DNA of 64,000 nucleotides from a bacterium (GTDB lineage Bacteria > Patescibacteriota > Saccharimonadia > Saccharimonadales > UBA4665). Below the pieces are notes generated by a model. It did not search any database. It was not told where the DNA came from and saw only the letters and a program-made list of their open reading frames with translations. How positions within the stretch are numbered: the stretch's first letter is position 1; each line of letters starts with the position of its first letter. The translations under genes were made by a program, and so were the position numbers. The stretch lies in NCBI GenBank assembly GCA_021848145.1, contig JAJZMX010000002.1, positions 1 to 64,000 on the forward strand, written 5' to 3'. Positions 1 to 7,916 of this stretch are shown in pieces.

Positions 1-2
1 AA

Positions 3-131
3 CCAGGAGAGGTAAAGTTAAGTTCTGAGCATGATAAGTTCTTATGGACAAAAGAAGAAGGCTTAAACGATATTAAGATGACTAAAAGTATGGTCAACTG
101 TATTAAAGATGCGTTCACTAAGCTAACATAA
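3..131 (+). CDS. C-terminal end of a NUDIX-like protein (partial)
   Basis: An open frame enters from the left edge and stops at TAA 129-131, giving 42 residues. It contains 'LSSEHDKFLWTKEEGL', which resembles the segment after the catalytic box in NUDIX hydrolases, where a Ser/Asp-Glu-His is followed by an aromatic 'W.t.eE'. The NUDIX box itself would lie left of the window, so the call is by similarity only. The stop codon lies inside the first base pairs of the boundary repeat that follows. It could also be the tail of another small alpha/beta protein. Confidence 0.4.
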   Translation, partial: PGEVKLSSEHDKFLWTKEEGLNDIKMTKSMVNCIKDAFTKLT

Positions 132-231
132 CTCCCACTAGGAATATATTGCATTCAACCTTTTCTTACTAAGTTGCTCTTGCCTATATTGATTGTCCAG
201 AAGTACTCTCCATCTAAGAAGTTCCTGGGTG
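127..231 (+). repeat. Boundary repeat family 1, copy 1
   Basis: This ~105 bp intergenic repeat recurs at 772-897 and 1606-1726. It starts CATAACTCCCAC and ends AGAAGTTCCTGGGTG. Outer arms CCCA (134-137) and GGAA (141-144) can pair with TTCC (222-225) and TGGG (226-229), leaving CTA bulged. An inner stem pairs CAAC (156-159) with GTTG (173-176). The block AGTACTCTCCATCTAAGAAG is nearly invariant between copies. It follows the partial NUDIX gene and precedes the HicBA pair. I see no open reading frame in it. Role unknown: structured 3' RNA, processing site or recombination site are all possible. Confidence 0.85.
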
Positions 232-282
232 CTTAATGCATTGGAGGCACAATACATACACACAGACTTTGTATTTTTGTTA

Positions 283-295
283 TATAATAAGCTTA
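283..295 (+). promoter_or_regulatory. Candidate leaderless promoter of hicBA
   Basis: A consensus TATAAT lies at 283-288 and is followed by exactly six bases before the ATG at 295, so the expected transcription start coincides with the start codon. No Shine-Dalgarno sequence precedes the ATG. The -35 side is poor. Confidence 0.5.
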
Positions 296-513
296 TGAGA
301 AGCAATACATCATATACAGCTATTATTGAACAGGACACAACCACAGGATACTATGTGGCCTATATTCCTGATTTACCTGGAGCTCATACTCAAGCAGAAA
401 CACTAGAAGAGCTAAAAGATAATATTAAAGAAGTTGTTGAGTTAGTACTTGAAGAAAACCCTAAAAGTAAACCAGAGTCATACTTTATAGGAACACAACT
501 AGTTACTATTTAG
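295..513 (+). CDS. hicB: HicB-family antitoxin
   Basis: 72 residues with the HicB-like partial RNase H fold signature: a first strand 'YTAIIEQDTTTGYYVAYIPDLPGAHTQ', then the 'AETLEELKDNIKEVVELVLEE' helix. This family binds and neutralises the HicA mRNA interferase and often represses its own operon. The frame stays open upstream to 193, but that part runs through the repeat; ATG 295 is chosen because it matches the family start and sits six bases after a TATAAT. HicA follows nine bases downstream. Antitoxin-first order is less common than hicA-hicB but known. Confidence 0.85.
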   Translation: MRSNTSYTAIIEQDTTTGYYVAYIPDLPGAHTQAETLEELKDNIKEVVELVLEENPKSKPESYFIGTQLVTI

Positions 514-522
514 GTTAAGATT

Positions 523-750
523 ATGGGTAGCGATTTACCTGTTTTAAAACCAAAAGAGGTTGTAAAAATCCTCAATAATCTTGGGTTTGAGCTAGTTAGA
601 CAAAAAGGTTCACATCAACAATTTCGTCATTCAGATGGTAGAGCCACTACTGTGCCCATGCATAAATCCAGGGGCTTATCGCCCATCTTGCTCAGGCAGA
701 TTTGTAAGGACATAAACCTTACTACTGACGAGTTTTTAAAAGCCAAGTAA
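523..750 (+). CDS. hicA: HicA-family mRNA interferase toxin
   Basis: 75 residues with the double-stranded-RNA-binding-like HicA fold: 'KPKEVVKILNNLGFELVRQ', then 'KGSHQQFRH' with the catalytic His31, then 'TVPMHKSRGLSP'. Full length for the family (about 60-80). HicA toxins cleave mRNA in the cytoplasm and arrest growth when unbalanced by HicB. Co-transcribed with the HicB gene. The second copy of the boundary repeat begins 21 bases after the stop, so toxin and antitoxin form one repeat-bounded cassette. Confidence 0.87.
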   Translation: MGSDLPVLKPKEVVKILNNLGFELVRQKGSHQQFRHSDGRATTVPMHKSRGLSPILLRQICKDINLTTDEFLKAK

Positions 751-771
751 ATAGTTACATCTTAAATAGCT

Positions 772-897
772 CATAACTCCCACTAGGAATATATTGAGTT
801 CAGCCTTTTCTTGCTGAGCTGTTCTTGCTTATATGGACTATCCAGAAGTACTCTCCATCTAAGAAGTTCCTGGGTGAGAATATATAACTTATTTCTT
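772..897 (+). repeat. Boundary repeat family 1, copy 2
   Basis: Second copy, highly similar to 127-231 over its first 105 bp. The inner stem has changed on both sides: CAGC (801-804) pairs with GCTG (818-821), where copy 1 has CAAC and GTTG at the same 17-base spacing. The outer bulged stem is kept (CCCA 779-782, GGAA 786-789, TTCC 867-870, TGGG 871-874). Its tail, ATATAACTTATTTCTTT, is shared with copy 3 but not copy 1. Confidence 0.85.
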
Positions 898-907
898 TAA
901 TAATCCA

Positions 908-943
908 TTGACTTTATCTCAAAATATGAATACAATTATTGTA
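908..943 (+). promoter_or_regulatory. Sigma-70-type promoter, leaderless, of the RHH/PIN pair
   Basis: TTGACT (908-913), a 17-base spacer and TACAAT (931-936) form a near-consensus promoter. The ATG at 943 follows six bases after the -10, so translation should begin at the first transcribed base. There is no ribosome-binding site. Confidence 0.7.
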
Positions 944-1179
944 TGAAAGCACAGACATTTAATGTATCAATGCCAAAACGATTAGTTGAACGAATTGATG
1001 CTCAAACCAGACGTCAAGGAAGTACTCGTAGCGACTTTATTCGTCAGGCAGTGAATAAGCAGCTGTCTATCTTAGAGAGTTGGGAAAAACTAACTACTAA
1101 TACCCGCCAAGAATATAAAGGCAAAAAACTAAGCGAAAACGAGGTGGCTGATATTGTTCGAGACGAACGAAGTAAATAG
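943..1179 (+). CDS. Ribbon-helix-helix antitoxin
   Basis: 78 residues. The N-terminal half has the MetJ/Arc/CopG pattern: strand 'AQTFNVSMPKRLVERIDAQT' followed by 'STRSDFIRQAVNKQL', in which the strand dimerises and contacts operator DNA. The C-terminal half, rich in charged residues, is the likely toxin-binding tail. Its stop is immediately followed by the ATG of a PIN-domain gene (TAG/ATG without gap), so translational coupling is expected. It probably represses its own promoter, which overlaps the start codon. Confidence 0.85.
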   Translation: MKAQTFNVSMPKRLVERIDAQTRRQGSTRSDFIRQAVNKQLSILESWEKLTTNTRQEYKGKKLSENEVADIVRDERSK

Positions 1180-1578
1180 ATGCGAGTCGTCTTAGACACG
1201 AATGTTATTATCTCTGCGCTTCTATTTGGTGGCACACCTGAGCATTTAGTACTCAGCACTCTACTTGGGCCTAATCAATTAGTTTTATCGCCATATATAA
1301 TTACAGAGGTTACTCTTATATTAGAATCAAAGTTCTCGGTACATTCTAAAAACTTAGAGTTATTGCAACAAATATTGGGCGAATCTGAACTTGTATACTT
1401 CCAGCCTTTTCTTCATTTAGTCAGTGACGAGCCAGATAATAGAATTATAGAAACAGCCTTAAAGGGCGGAGCACACTATATAGTAACTGGTGACAAACTA
1501 TTATTGGAAATAGAAAGATATGAAAACATTCAAGTTATTAGTGTAAAAAAGTACCTAGAGATTACCGAAGGTTTTTAG
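1180..1578 (+). CDS. PIN-domain toxin (VapC-like)
   Basis: 132 residues. It opens with 'MRVVLDTNVIISALL', carrying the first catalytic Asp of PIN ribonucleases, followed by 'YIITEV' (conserved acidic), 'DEPDNRIIETAL' and 'YIVTGDKLLL', matching the quartet of acidic residues that binds Mg2+. This is the putative-toxin PIN family commonly paired with RHH antitoxins; such enzymes usually cleave tRNA or other structured RNA. It directly abuts its antitoxin gene. Boundary repeat copy 3 starts 28 bases after the stop. Confidence 0.87.
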   Translation: MRVVLDTNVIISALLFGGTPEHLVLSTLLGPNQLVLSPYIITEVTLILESKFSVHSKNLELLQQILGESELVYFQPFLHLVSDEPDNRIIETALKGGAHYIVTGDKLLLEIERYENIQVISVKKYLEITEGF

Positions 1579-1605
1579 ACAAGATATATGTTTTGGCTAA
1601 ACAAA

Positions 1606-1726
1606 CATAACTCATATTAGAAATATTTTGCACTTAATTTTTTCCTTCTTAGTTGCTCTTGTTTGTAGATATTATCCAATAGTACTCTCCACCTAGAAAG
1701 TTCTTCTATATATAACTTATTTCTTT
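1606..1726 (+). repeat. Boundary repeat family 1, copy 3
   Basis: A more diverged copy, aligned throughout with 127-231 and sharing the ATATAACTTATTTCTTT tail with copy 2. The inner stem is now TAAT (1635-1638) against GTTG (1652-1655) at the same spacing, which an RNA can still pair with two G-U wobbles. The outer stem is weakened (TTAGAA against TTCT). It follows the PIN toxin gene and precedes the promoter of the winged-helix gene. Confidence 0.8.
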
Positions 1727-1760
1727 GGTGGCCCTCCAACTACAGAATACAATAGTTCCT

Positions 1761-1802
1761 AGTTCCTAGTATACTAGGAACTTTTATGCTATACTAGTTG
1801 TA
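1761..1802 (+). promoter_or_regulatory. 22-bp palindromic operator over a leaderless promoter
   Basis: A perfect 22-bp palindrome spans 1761-1782 (half-site AGTTCCTAGTA). An extra half-site, AGTTCCTAG, starts at 1754. The -10 TATACT (1790-1795) ends six bases before ATG 1802, and the expected -35 position (1767-1772) lies inside the palindrome, so binding there should block RNA polymerase. The downstream gene has an N-terminal winged helix, making autoregulation likely. Confidence 0.7.
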
Positions 1803-2788
1803 TGAATACTTCACAGAAAATAATTCAATATGTAAAAGAACATGGTCAAGCAACAGGATCTGAGCTAGTAGACTATTTGGCTATAACTGACCGTGCAGTG
1901 CGCAAACAACTTAAGGCCTTGTTAGACAATGGCGTGGTTGTAAAAACGGGGAAACCACCGAAGGTTTATTACTCTATACGATCTGAAGCAAATAATACTG
2001 AAGTAAGGAAAGACCGACTTAAATCTATCGATAAAGCTATCCAAATCATCATTAAAGATAATTTCTTGTACATTACACCCAGGGGAACTATGCTAGAGGG
2101 TTTGGATGGATTTGTTGTGTGGTGCGAAGAAAGGAAACTTGATCCTATAAAGACCGCAGCTACTTATCAAAAAACGATTGCTAAGTACCAAAAATACAAG
2201 AAGGATGGCCTAATTGATGGTATGTACAAGATGAAATCAAGCTATGATGACGTAGCCCTTGACAAGGTTTTCTATATTGATTTTTACGCTGTTGAGGTTT
2301 TTGGTAAAACAAAACTTGGCCAACTTCTATTGTTTGCTAAACAGAGCCAAAATAAAGAACTAATCAATGAGCTGGCTGATACCATAAAGCCTTCCGTTCT
2401 AAAGGTAATTAGGAAATACGGCATTGACGGTGTAGGATTTATACCACCTACAGTTAAAAGGGAGCTACAACTTATAAGACAAGTTCAGAAAAAGCTAAAC
2501 CTTGACACAAGAACCTTAATAATTAATAAAGTTAAAACGCCAGTGGCTGTGCCGCAAAAGACACTCAGTAAAATTGAAGACAGGATAATAAACGCTAAGG
2601 AGACAATTGTTGTTGAGGGTAATGATAGTTACAATAATATTTTGCTTATAGATGATGCTGTCGGGTCGGGATCGACTCTTAACGAAACTGCCAAAAAAAT
2701 TCGTCAAAGGGGACAATGTCGGGGTAAAATTATAGGTCTAGCAATTACGGGTAGCTTTAAAGGCTTTGACGTTATAAGTGAAGTATAG
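1802..2788 (+). CDS. Winged-helix / phosphoribosyltransferase-like protein
   Basis: 328 residues. Residues about 1-60 form a DNA-binding winged helix ('GQATGSELVDYLAITDRAVR'). A long middle region without recognised motifs follows. Near the C-terminus 'NILLIDDAVGSGSTLNETA' is a type I phosphoribosyltransferase PRPP loop, preceded by hydrophobic strand residues, as in ComF-like proteins. The fusion suggests transcription control tied to a nucleotide or PRPP-related ligand, though catalysis is not assured. The gene has its own palindromic operator and leaderless promoter. Not identified as a named family. Confidence 0.65.
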   Translation: MNTSQKIIQYVKEHGQATGSELVDYLAITDRAVRKQLKALLDNGVVVKTGKPPKVYYSIRSEANNTEVRKDRLKSIDKAIQIIIKDNFLYITPRGTMLEGLDGFVVWCEERKLDPIKTAATYQKTIAKYQKYKKDGLIDGMYKMKSSYDDVALDKVFYIDFYAVEVFGKTKLGQLLLFAKQSQNKELINELADTIKPSVLKVIRKYGIDGVGFIPPTVKRELQLIRQVQKKLNLDTRTLIINKVKTPVAVPQKTLSKIEDRIINAKETIVVEGNDSYNNILLIDDAVGSGSTLNETAKKIRQRGQCRGKIIGLAITGSFKGFDVISEV

Positions 2789-2972
2789 TCGAGCATTTTA
2801 GATTGCTAATTCAATGCCTCACAACTCTGCTTCGTCTTAAATCGTAGCAATACACAATTGCTTGTTGTCCTTAATTTTGGTAGCTACAGCGTTCACGATG
2901 GCTCTCCAATTTGCTTATGGACGAATACACTTATTTGATAGATAGCAATTTTAGTATTAGTATTAAGATGGT
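2789..2972. other. Intergenic region with small inverted repeats
   Basis: 184 bases without a gene. AGCAAT-ACACA-ATTGCT forms a six-pair hairpin near 2846, and GCATT/AATGC arms bracket a second small structure just after the winged-helix stop. There is no T-tract, so this does not look like an intrinsic terminator. A TATTAA (2961-2966) ends six bases before ATG 2973 and may be a weak leaderless -10. Confidence 0.4.
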
Positions 2973-3431
2973 ATGGATAAATGCAAAAACTTAGATAGAA
3001 TAGAACAACCTGTAACAATTGGCCAGCTTATAGAAGATGTCTTTATTGATGAACATGCTACTAGATCCGACGATTTTCTACTAGTAGGACTTCAAGGAAT
3101 TGGCGTACAGGAATGGTCGAGACAATTAGAGCTTGTTGGTTGGGAAGACGAAATTGACCATCATTTTAGGCTTTTCGGGGGTCGCCTTGTTTTATCACAA
3201 GAGCACAAAGACTTATACAGAGGTACTATTGGAGCTTTTGCTGAAGCTAGCGATAGGTTCGAACTTTCTTACGATTATGCAACCGAAATTGGTGACCTAG
3301 CTACCAAACGCCTCTTCAGATATGATATCGATCCCAATACTCCAATAGATGACGACGGGATGGTTACTAGATTATTAAAGGCACACTTACTAAAAAGAGG
3401 ACAGGATAGAGAATCCGCTAAGTCTAGCTAA
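2973..3431 (+). CDS. Hypothetical protein
   Basis: 152 residues, acidic, no signal peptide or membrane segment and no motif I recognise. Repeated 'DDF', 'GWEDEIDHHFRLFGG' and 'DDDGMVTRLLKAHLLKRG' suggest a small soluble helical protein. Its last eight bases overlap the 3' end of the convergent NUDIX gene. ATG 2973 is the first in frame; there is no ribosome-binding site. It lies at the edge of the accessory region, so it may be a passenger gene. Confidence 0.6.
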   Translation: MDKCKNLDRIEQPVTIGQLIEDVFIDEHATRSDDFLLVGLQGIGVQEWSRQLELVGWEDEIDHHFRLFGGRLVLSQEHKDLYRGTIGAFAEASDRFELSYDYATEIGDLATKRLFRYDIDPNTPIDDDGMVTRLLKAHLLKRGQDRESAKSS

Positions 3432-3861
3432 GATTACGCACCAACCCACAAAAATCTTTAGAAAACTTATACTCCATCTCTTTTGACGCATCTTTTGGAG
3501 TAAACCAATTATAGTCGTCTTCGTTACTATCAGGATCTAACTTTACTTCAAATCCATGAGGCAAATCTACCTCATAAACAACATATATTAAAGGAATCCT
3601 GGTTTGACCTACAGGAATAGTAATCTTAGTTAAAAATGTCATTAGCTGTTTAGGATTCTCCTCGTAATCTATTCCTATTTCTTCCTTCAGCTCACGCTTT
3701 AGAGTATCTTGGAAAGTCTCTCCAGTATCTATTCTTCCACCAGGCAAATCCCAATGAGCACTATTGCCACTCCATTCTGGAATATGCACCATTAAAATAT
3801 CACCTTTATCATTACGGATTAATGCCTTAACCCCAACTTGAAACGTTTGTATTGTCGGCAT
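3424..3861 (-). CDS. NUDIX hydrolase
   Basis: 145 residues with a complete NUDIX box: 'GGRIDTGETFQDTLKREL' followed by 'KEEIGI', matching GX5EX7REUXEEXGU. It should hydrolyse a nucleoside diphosphate linked to another moiety using Mg2+; the substrate cannot be read from the sequence. ATG 3861 is preferred to the TTG one codon upstream because TATTAT (3868-3873, minus strand) ends six bases before it, the leaderless geometry seen elsewhere in this window. Convergent with the hypothetical gene to the left and divergent from the sortase. Confidence 0.85.
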   Translation of the reverse strand: MPTIQTFQVGVKALIRNDKGDILMVHIPEWSGNSAHWDLPGGRIDTGETFQDTLKRELKEEIGIDYEENPKQLMTFLTKITIPVGQTRIPLIYVVYEVDLPHGFEVKLDPDSNEDDYNWFTPKDASKEMEYKFSKDFCGLVRNLS

Positions 3862-3931
3862 CAACTAATAATAACACTATGTCTGTTAACATTAAGATGT
3901 GCCCTGGTTTTTAAACTTTAGAAATAGCATT

Positions 3932-4627
3932 ATGACTATTAGAGATAAATCTTCAAGCCATTACGCGATTAATATTCTTTTAAAAATATATAAAGCTAAG
4001 GCGTATTTGCTTATTGTAGTAGGATTAATTGGCATTTTTGCGAGTGCATATCTTTATTTGAACCAACCAGGCCCGCCAAAGCTAACTGGCAAAGCAAAAG
4101 CAATCGAATTAAGTAGTGCACCTTCAAGTACAAAACCCACTGCTTCAACTATTAATAGCTACAGCGTTCCGCCTAATCAACCAAAGTTCATATCTATTCC
4201 GGCAATTGGCGTTGATAATGCAATGGTTATAAGGCTTGGCCTACTTAAAAACGGATCGATTACTACACCAGACAACATCTATGAAACCGGATGGTACGAA
4301 AATAGCGCAGCCCCGGGTCAAATGGGGGCTATGTTTATCTTTGGCCACGTATCTAGTTGGACTGCAGATGGTGTATTTTATAACCTTAAACGTATTGTTC
4401 CTGGCAACCTCATAAAGATAACTCGCGGAGACAATAAGGAATTTACTTATAAGGTAGTTGCTTTAAAGATATATCCATACACCAAAGTGGACATGAACCA
4501 AGTTTTAGCCCCTATAAATAAAAACTTACCGGGTTTAAACCTTATGACATGCACCGGTAAGGTAATACCTGGAACCAGTGAATTCAATGAACGATTGGTT
4601 GTGTTTTCGCAACAAGTTAGTTCTTAG
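3932..4627 (+). CDS. Sortase
   Basis: 231 residues from ATG 3932. A membrane anchor spans about residues 19-41, followed by a Pro/Ser/Thr-rich linker and a sortase beta-barrel. Catalytic residues are visible: His139 in 'FIFGHVSSW', Cys207 in 'LMTCTG' and Arg221 in 'NERLVVF'. Sortases cut a C-terminal sorting signal and attach surface proteins to the peptidoglycan or pilin. The gene implies a Gram-positive-type envelope. The frame opens at GTG 3899, but the hydrophobic anchor is complete from 3932. No sorting substrate is adjacent. Convergent with the MMPL gene. Confidence 0.88.
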   Translation: MTIRDKSSSHYAINILLKIYKAKAYLLIVVGLIGIFASAYLYLNQPGPPKLTGKAKAIELSSAPSSTKPTASTINSYSVPPNQPKFISIPAIGVDNAMVIRLGLLKNGSITTPDNIYETGWYENSAAPGQMGAMFIFGHVSSWTADGVFYNLKRIVPGNLIKITRGDNKEFTYKVVALKIYPYTKVDMNQVLAPINKNLPGLNLMTCTGKVIPGTSEFNERLVVFSQQVSS

Positions 4628-4648
4628 AGTCTAGCTCAATAACAATCT

Positions 4649-6802
4649 CTAGGGATTTTTTACCTGCCGTGTCTCTTCTTCATATAGGTGAATCTTCTGG
4701 TAAAAAGTCTTTAAAGGCTTAGGAAGCCACCAATTATATTTGCCGAGTAGTTTCATACTTGCAGGCACAAGAAGCAGCCGCACAACAAAAACATCCACCA
4801 CTACGGCTACGATCAATCCGAAAGAAACCTCTTTCATGCTTAATACGCTCCCTATAGCAAATGAAGCAATCACAGCTAAAAGCAATATAGCGGCTGAAGT
4901 TATAATCCTTCCTGTTCGCATAACGCCCCAGACAATGGCCAAACTCATGTCTGCATACTCAACAAAGTATTCTCTAATTCTACTAAAAAGAAATGCGGCA
5001 TAGTCCATAGATAAACCAAACGCAAGAGAAAATACTATTACCAGTTGTGAAGCATCAAGACCTCCAAGAGATGGTATACCCAAAAGATTGTTAAGACGTC
5101 CTTCTTGAAATATTAAGACGAGGACGCCGAAAGCTGCACTTAAAGATAGTGTGGTTAAAATTATAGTTTTAATTGGTATTATTAAGCTTCCGAGCAACAA
5201 ATAGAACAATATGAGCATTGCTAAAGCAACTACAATAATTGCATAAATACCGTAGTTGGATATTAGACTTAAAAGATCTACTAGATCGGCAGTATCCCCA
5301 CCAACCATCCCCCTAATGCCATCTACTCTTGTTGCCCTTATATTTTTAACAAGATTTGAGTTTTGTGGAGAATAAGTGCTGTTTTTCGGTAAAATCATTA
5401 GCAGTAAAAACTTATCGTTAACTTTGTATTGCTCTAACCCGGAAACATTAGGTAATGACGTTATATTGTTGACATATGCCTTAATACTGGCAGTGTTATT
5501 AATCTCCCCTCTTGGTATGAGAACATACATTGGCGATTGGTTCCCGTATTTGAATTCTGAATTAAGTGTAGCTGCTACTTCCCTGGCAGTTGATCCTTTA
5601 GGTAGTATATTGTAACTGCCTTGAACAAATCGCACACGTAAGAAAGGAAAACCTATAGCAATTAATACGCCCAAAGTAATAACCACTGTCAGCAAGGGAT
5701 AACGCATCACTAATCTGGCAGTATGCTCCCATATATTACGTTTGGCTTTTATTTTTTTTCTCCACTTAAGCGGTATAATGCTAGATATTTTTAGAGAGTT
5801 TACATTATCTCCTAATAAGGCAAGTATTGCAGGCAAAAACAAAAGGGATCCAACTACGGCAATCAATACCGCTGCAGCTCCGCCAATTCCCATACTCCTA
5901 ATATAATCAATTGGGAAGATAATCAGGCCGGCAAGTGATATCATTACTGTTAAGCCGCTAAAAATAACCGTTTTACCTGCCGTGGAAACCGTTCGGGCCA
6001 AAACTTCCTCTTCATTGCCGGGGTCTTTGGCTAGTTCTTCCCTGTAACGGTTAACAATGAACAGGCTGTAATCAATGCCTAAGCCCAGACCTAGCAAGCT
6101 CACTATGTCTATTACGTATACAGACATCGGAATAGCTATAGTCACTAGACGGGAAATAAAAAAAGCACCAATAATTCCATAGAGTCCTAAAGCTAAGGGC
6201 AAAGCAGCGGCAGTCAGACTACCAAAAATAACAATTAGGAGTCCTGCAGTAATTGGTATGCTTATTTTTTCTGCTGTCCCTAAGTCTTTCTGGACCGCAC
6301 TGCTCAACTCTGCATCTGATGCAGCCGTACCACCAGGAATAATCTTTAATATAGGGCTTTTTAATTCAGGTAAAACCTTTGCCATTTCGTCAGCCTGTTG
6401 ATTTTCATTACCTTTCAAGCCTACGAACGCAAATGTTAAATGGGGGTTTTTAGATATAAAAATTTGACTGCCCGTTGAGTAGAAAGAGCTAGTGCTACTA
6501 ACTACTTCCAGAGCAGCTACCTTCTTTATTACTGCTTCTGCTGCTTGTCTGTATTTAGGGTCATTGTATTTAAGGTTCTTAGACGAGAATAGGAGTACCA
6601 ATGAACTTTTATTGCCGCCAAAATCATTTTTGACTACAGAATCGACATACCGTGATTCAGAATTTGGCGCAACGAAACCACTACTAGAAAGACTGGAAAA
6701 TATACCTATTGCATATACGGCACTTGTCCCCATACAGAATAGCCCAAAAAAAAGAAACCAAATTTTAAACCGGCTTACCAGCCTTGCGTACGCTTTTAAC
6801 AT
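4649..6802 (-). CDS. MMPL/RND-family membrane transporter
   Basis: 717 residues with the two-fold repeat of the MMPL family: an N-terminal membrane helix, a large extracytoplasmic loop (about residues 40-180), five membrane segments including 'DIVSLLGLGLGIDYSLFIVNRYREE', then a second set with a loop at about 400-500 and the matching 'VIVFSLAFGLSMDYAAFLF' helix. The GxxxDY(S/A) motifs are the proton-relay signature. It likely exports lipids or other hydrophobic molecules. ATG 6802 is chosen over the TTG just upstream. Confidence 0.9.
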   Translation of the reverse strand: MLKAYARLVSRFKIWFLFFGLFCMGTSAVYAIGIFSSLSSSGFVAPNSESRYVDSVVKNDFGGNKSSLVLLFSSKNLKYNDPKYRQAAEAVIKKVAALEVVSSTSSFYSTGSQIFISKNPHLTFAFVGLKGNENQQADEMAKVLPELKSPILKIIPGGTAASDAELSSAVQKDLGTAEKISIPITAGLLIVIFGSLTAAALPLALGLYGIIGAFFISRLVTIAIPMSVYVIDIVSLLGLGLGIDYSLFIVNRYREELAKDPGNEEEVLARTVSTAGKTVIFSGLTVMISLAGLIIFPIDYIRSMGIGGAAAVLIAVVGSLLFLPAILALLGDNVNSLKISSIIPLKWRKKIKAKRNIWEHTARLVMRYPLLTVVITLGVLIAIGFPFLRVRFVQGSYNILPKGSTAREVAATLNSEFKYGNQSPMYVLIPRGEINNTASIKAYVNNITSLPNVSGLEQYKVNDKFLLLMILPKNSTYSPQNSNLVKNIRATRVDGIRGMVGGDTADLVDLLSLISNYGIYAIIVVALAMLILFYLLLGSLIIPIKTIILTTLSLSAAFGVLVLIFQEGRLNNLLGIPSLGGLDASQLVIVFSLAFGLSMDYAAFLFSRIREYFVEYADMSLAIVWGVMRTGRIITSAAILLLAVIASFAIGSVLSMKEVSFGLIVAVVVDVFVVRLLLVPASMKLLGKYNWWLPKPLKTFYQKIHLYEEETRQVKNP

Positions 6803-6998
6803 CAAGGACTAGTTTAAATTTTTTAAGCTAAAATTTTAGCGAAAAAATCGACACTAATAAGGGTACCAGAAATTGTAATATTTTCCGCATAAACCATTTT
6901 TTTGTCATTAGGTAAATTTTTTTACTTACTAATGAGTTGTTATCTAGTTTACTTATCATTAAGTATTAACACGGTTAAAAACGTTGGGAGAAACTATT
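6803..6998. promoter_or_regulatory. Divergent promoter region with palindromes
   Basis: This 196-base gap serves the MMPL gene (left) and a small membrane protein (right). It contains a perfect 14-bp palindrome GCTAAAATTTTAGC (6827-6840), and CATTAG (6906-6911) with its complement CTAATG (6929-6934) flanking a T-run. These are candidate operators; no regulator is adjacent. Confidence 0.4.
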
Positions 6999-7376
6999 AT
7001 GAGTAAACTTTTACTTTTCCTATCTTTTTTAAGCTTAGTGGTTCTAGCTATCGGAACTTCAATTGCGCCACAGAGTCAAGTCTTTATATTTGCCAGTAAT
7101 TCAGCAGCCTTCGACTACATACGTGAAGGCTTAGCGACAGTACTGTTTATGCAATTAGTCACAAGACCGCCAAGACACTTAATTTTCAGATTGCTTACTG
7201 GCTCGATTGCTCTAGTTGCAACTGGCTGGGTCGTTTGGTCCGCACTAAATGGCACTATGCCCTTATTAGACGTATTAAGTATTGCTTCAGCAGCAGTGGC
7301 AATTGGAGTAACCACACTTGAGGTTAGGCCAGCTGAAAAATCACCAAAGAAGAATAGCAATCCTTTGCTGGCCTAA
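6999..7376 (+). CDS. Small membrane protein
   Basis: 125 residues. Three hydrophobic segments are visible: about residues 2-22, 55-85 with a short 'TRPPRHL' turn before the second, and 90-110; a short charged tail follows (EKSPKKNS). ATG 6999 is preceded by GGGAG at a spacing of eight, so it is preferred to the TTG at 6984. The gene overlaps the convergent membrane protein to its right by four bases. No function assigned. Confidence 0.7.
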   Translation: MSKLLLFLSFLSLVVLAIGTSIAPQSQVFIFASNSAAFDYIREGLATVLFMQLVTRPPRHLIFRLLTGSIALVATGWVVWSALNGTMPLLDVLSIASAAVAIGVTTLEVRPAEKSPKKNSNPLLA

Positions 7377-7882
7377 GACTTTGCTTTGCTGGTTTTCTTA
7401 GATTCTGCATGTTTAGAATTAAACCAGAAAAAGAATAAGGCTACGGCTGCTCCCACCCCCACGATCATGGCTTGATAGTGTATTAACTTACCCCAATACG
7501 CTGTTTTTATTATTGAATTCATGACTGAACCTGGTAGCGTAGGCACAACTAACAAAGCAATAAATAAGCCGCAGAAGGCAGCAGGGATAAGGTTCAAGAA
7601 ACGGTTACTGCCCTTAACGGAATGTATTTGACTAATTAGTGTTACAACCGCAGGACCGATAAGTAATACCAAATTAACAATGATATCGGTTGGCTTCAAG
7701 TGCGTAATCGCGCTTGAATGTATTGAGGCTAGTAGACTATGGGCATTATGGGTATCGAAAGAATACAACACATAGCCTAAACATAGACTCAAAAATATTG
7801 GAGCAGCATTAGCGCTAATAAGGAAGGTTCCAATAAAAGGTACTAGTATTATTATAGCGAGCCAGAAGGTGCCGTTTAGCAT
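7373..7882 (-). CDS. Multi-pass membrane protein of unknown function
   Basis: 169 residues with about five hydrophobic segments (residues 5-40 in two, 65-85, 95-115, 135-155) and a Lys-rich C-terminal tail ('KHAESKKTSKAKS'). The start ATG has AAGGGG seven to eight bases upstream and a TATAGT further up, so unlike many neighbours it has a normal leader. No enzymatic motif seen. Confidence 0.65.
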   Translation of the reverse strand: MLNGTFWLAIIILVPFIGTFLISANAAPIFLSLCLGYVLYSFDTHNAHSLLASIHSSAITHLKPTDIIVNLVLLIGPAVVTLISQIHSVKGSNRFLNLIPAAFCGLFIALLVVPTLPGSVMNSIIKTAYWGKLIHYQAMIVGVGAAVALFFFWFNSKHAESKKTSKAKS

Positions 7883-7916
7883 TGCTTACCCCCTTGCTAC
7901 TATAGCATGAGCGCTT

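Noticed and set aside
193-294. Start of the HicB gene at 193
   Set aside because: The extra 34 codons lie in the boundary repeat and have no family match; ATG 295 has a promoter six bases before it.
127-1726. Family 1 repeats as integron attC sites
   Set aside because: They are folded and follow cassettes, but the RYYYAAC/GTTRRRY cores are not present at the ends and no integron integrase is in the window.
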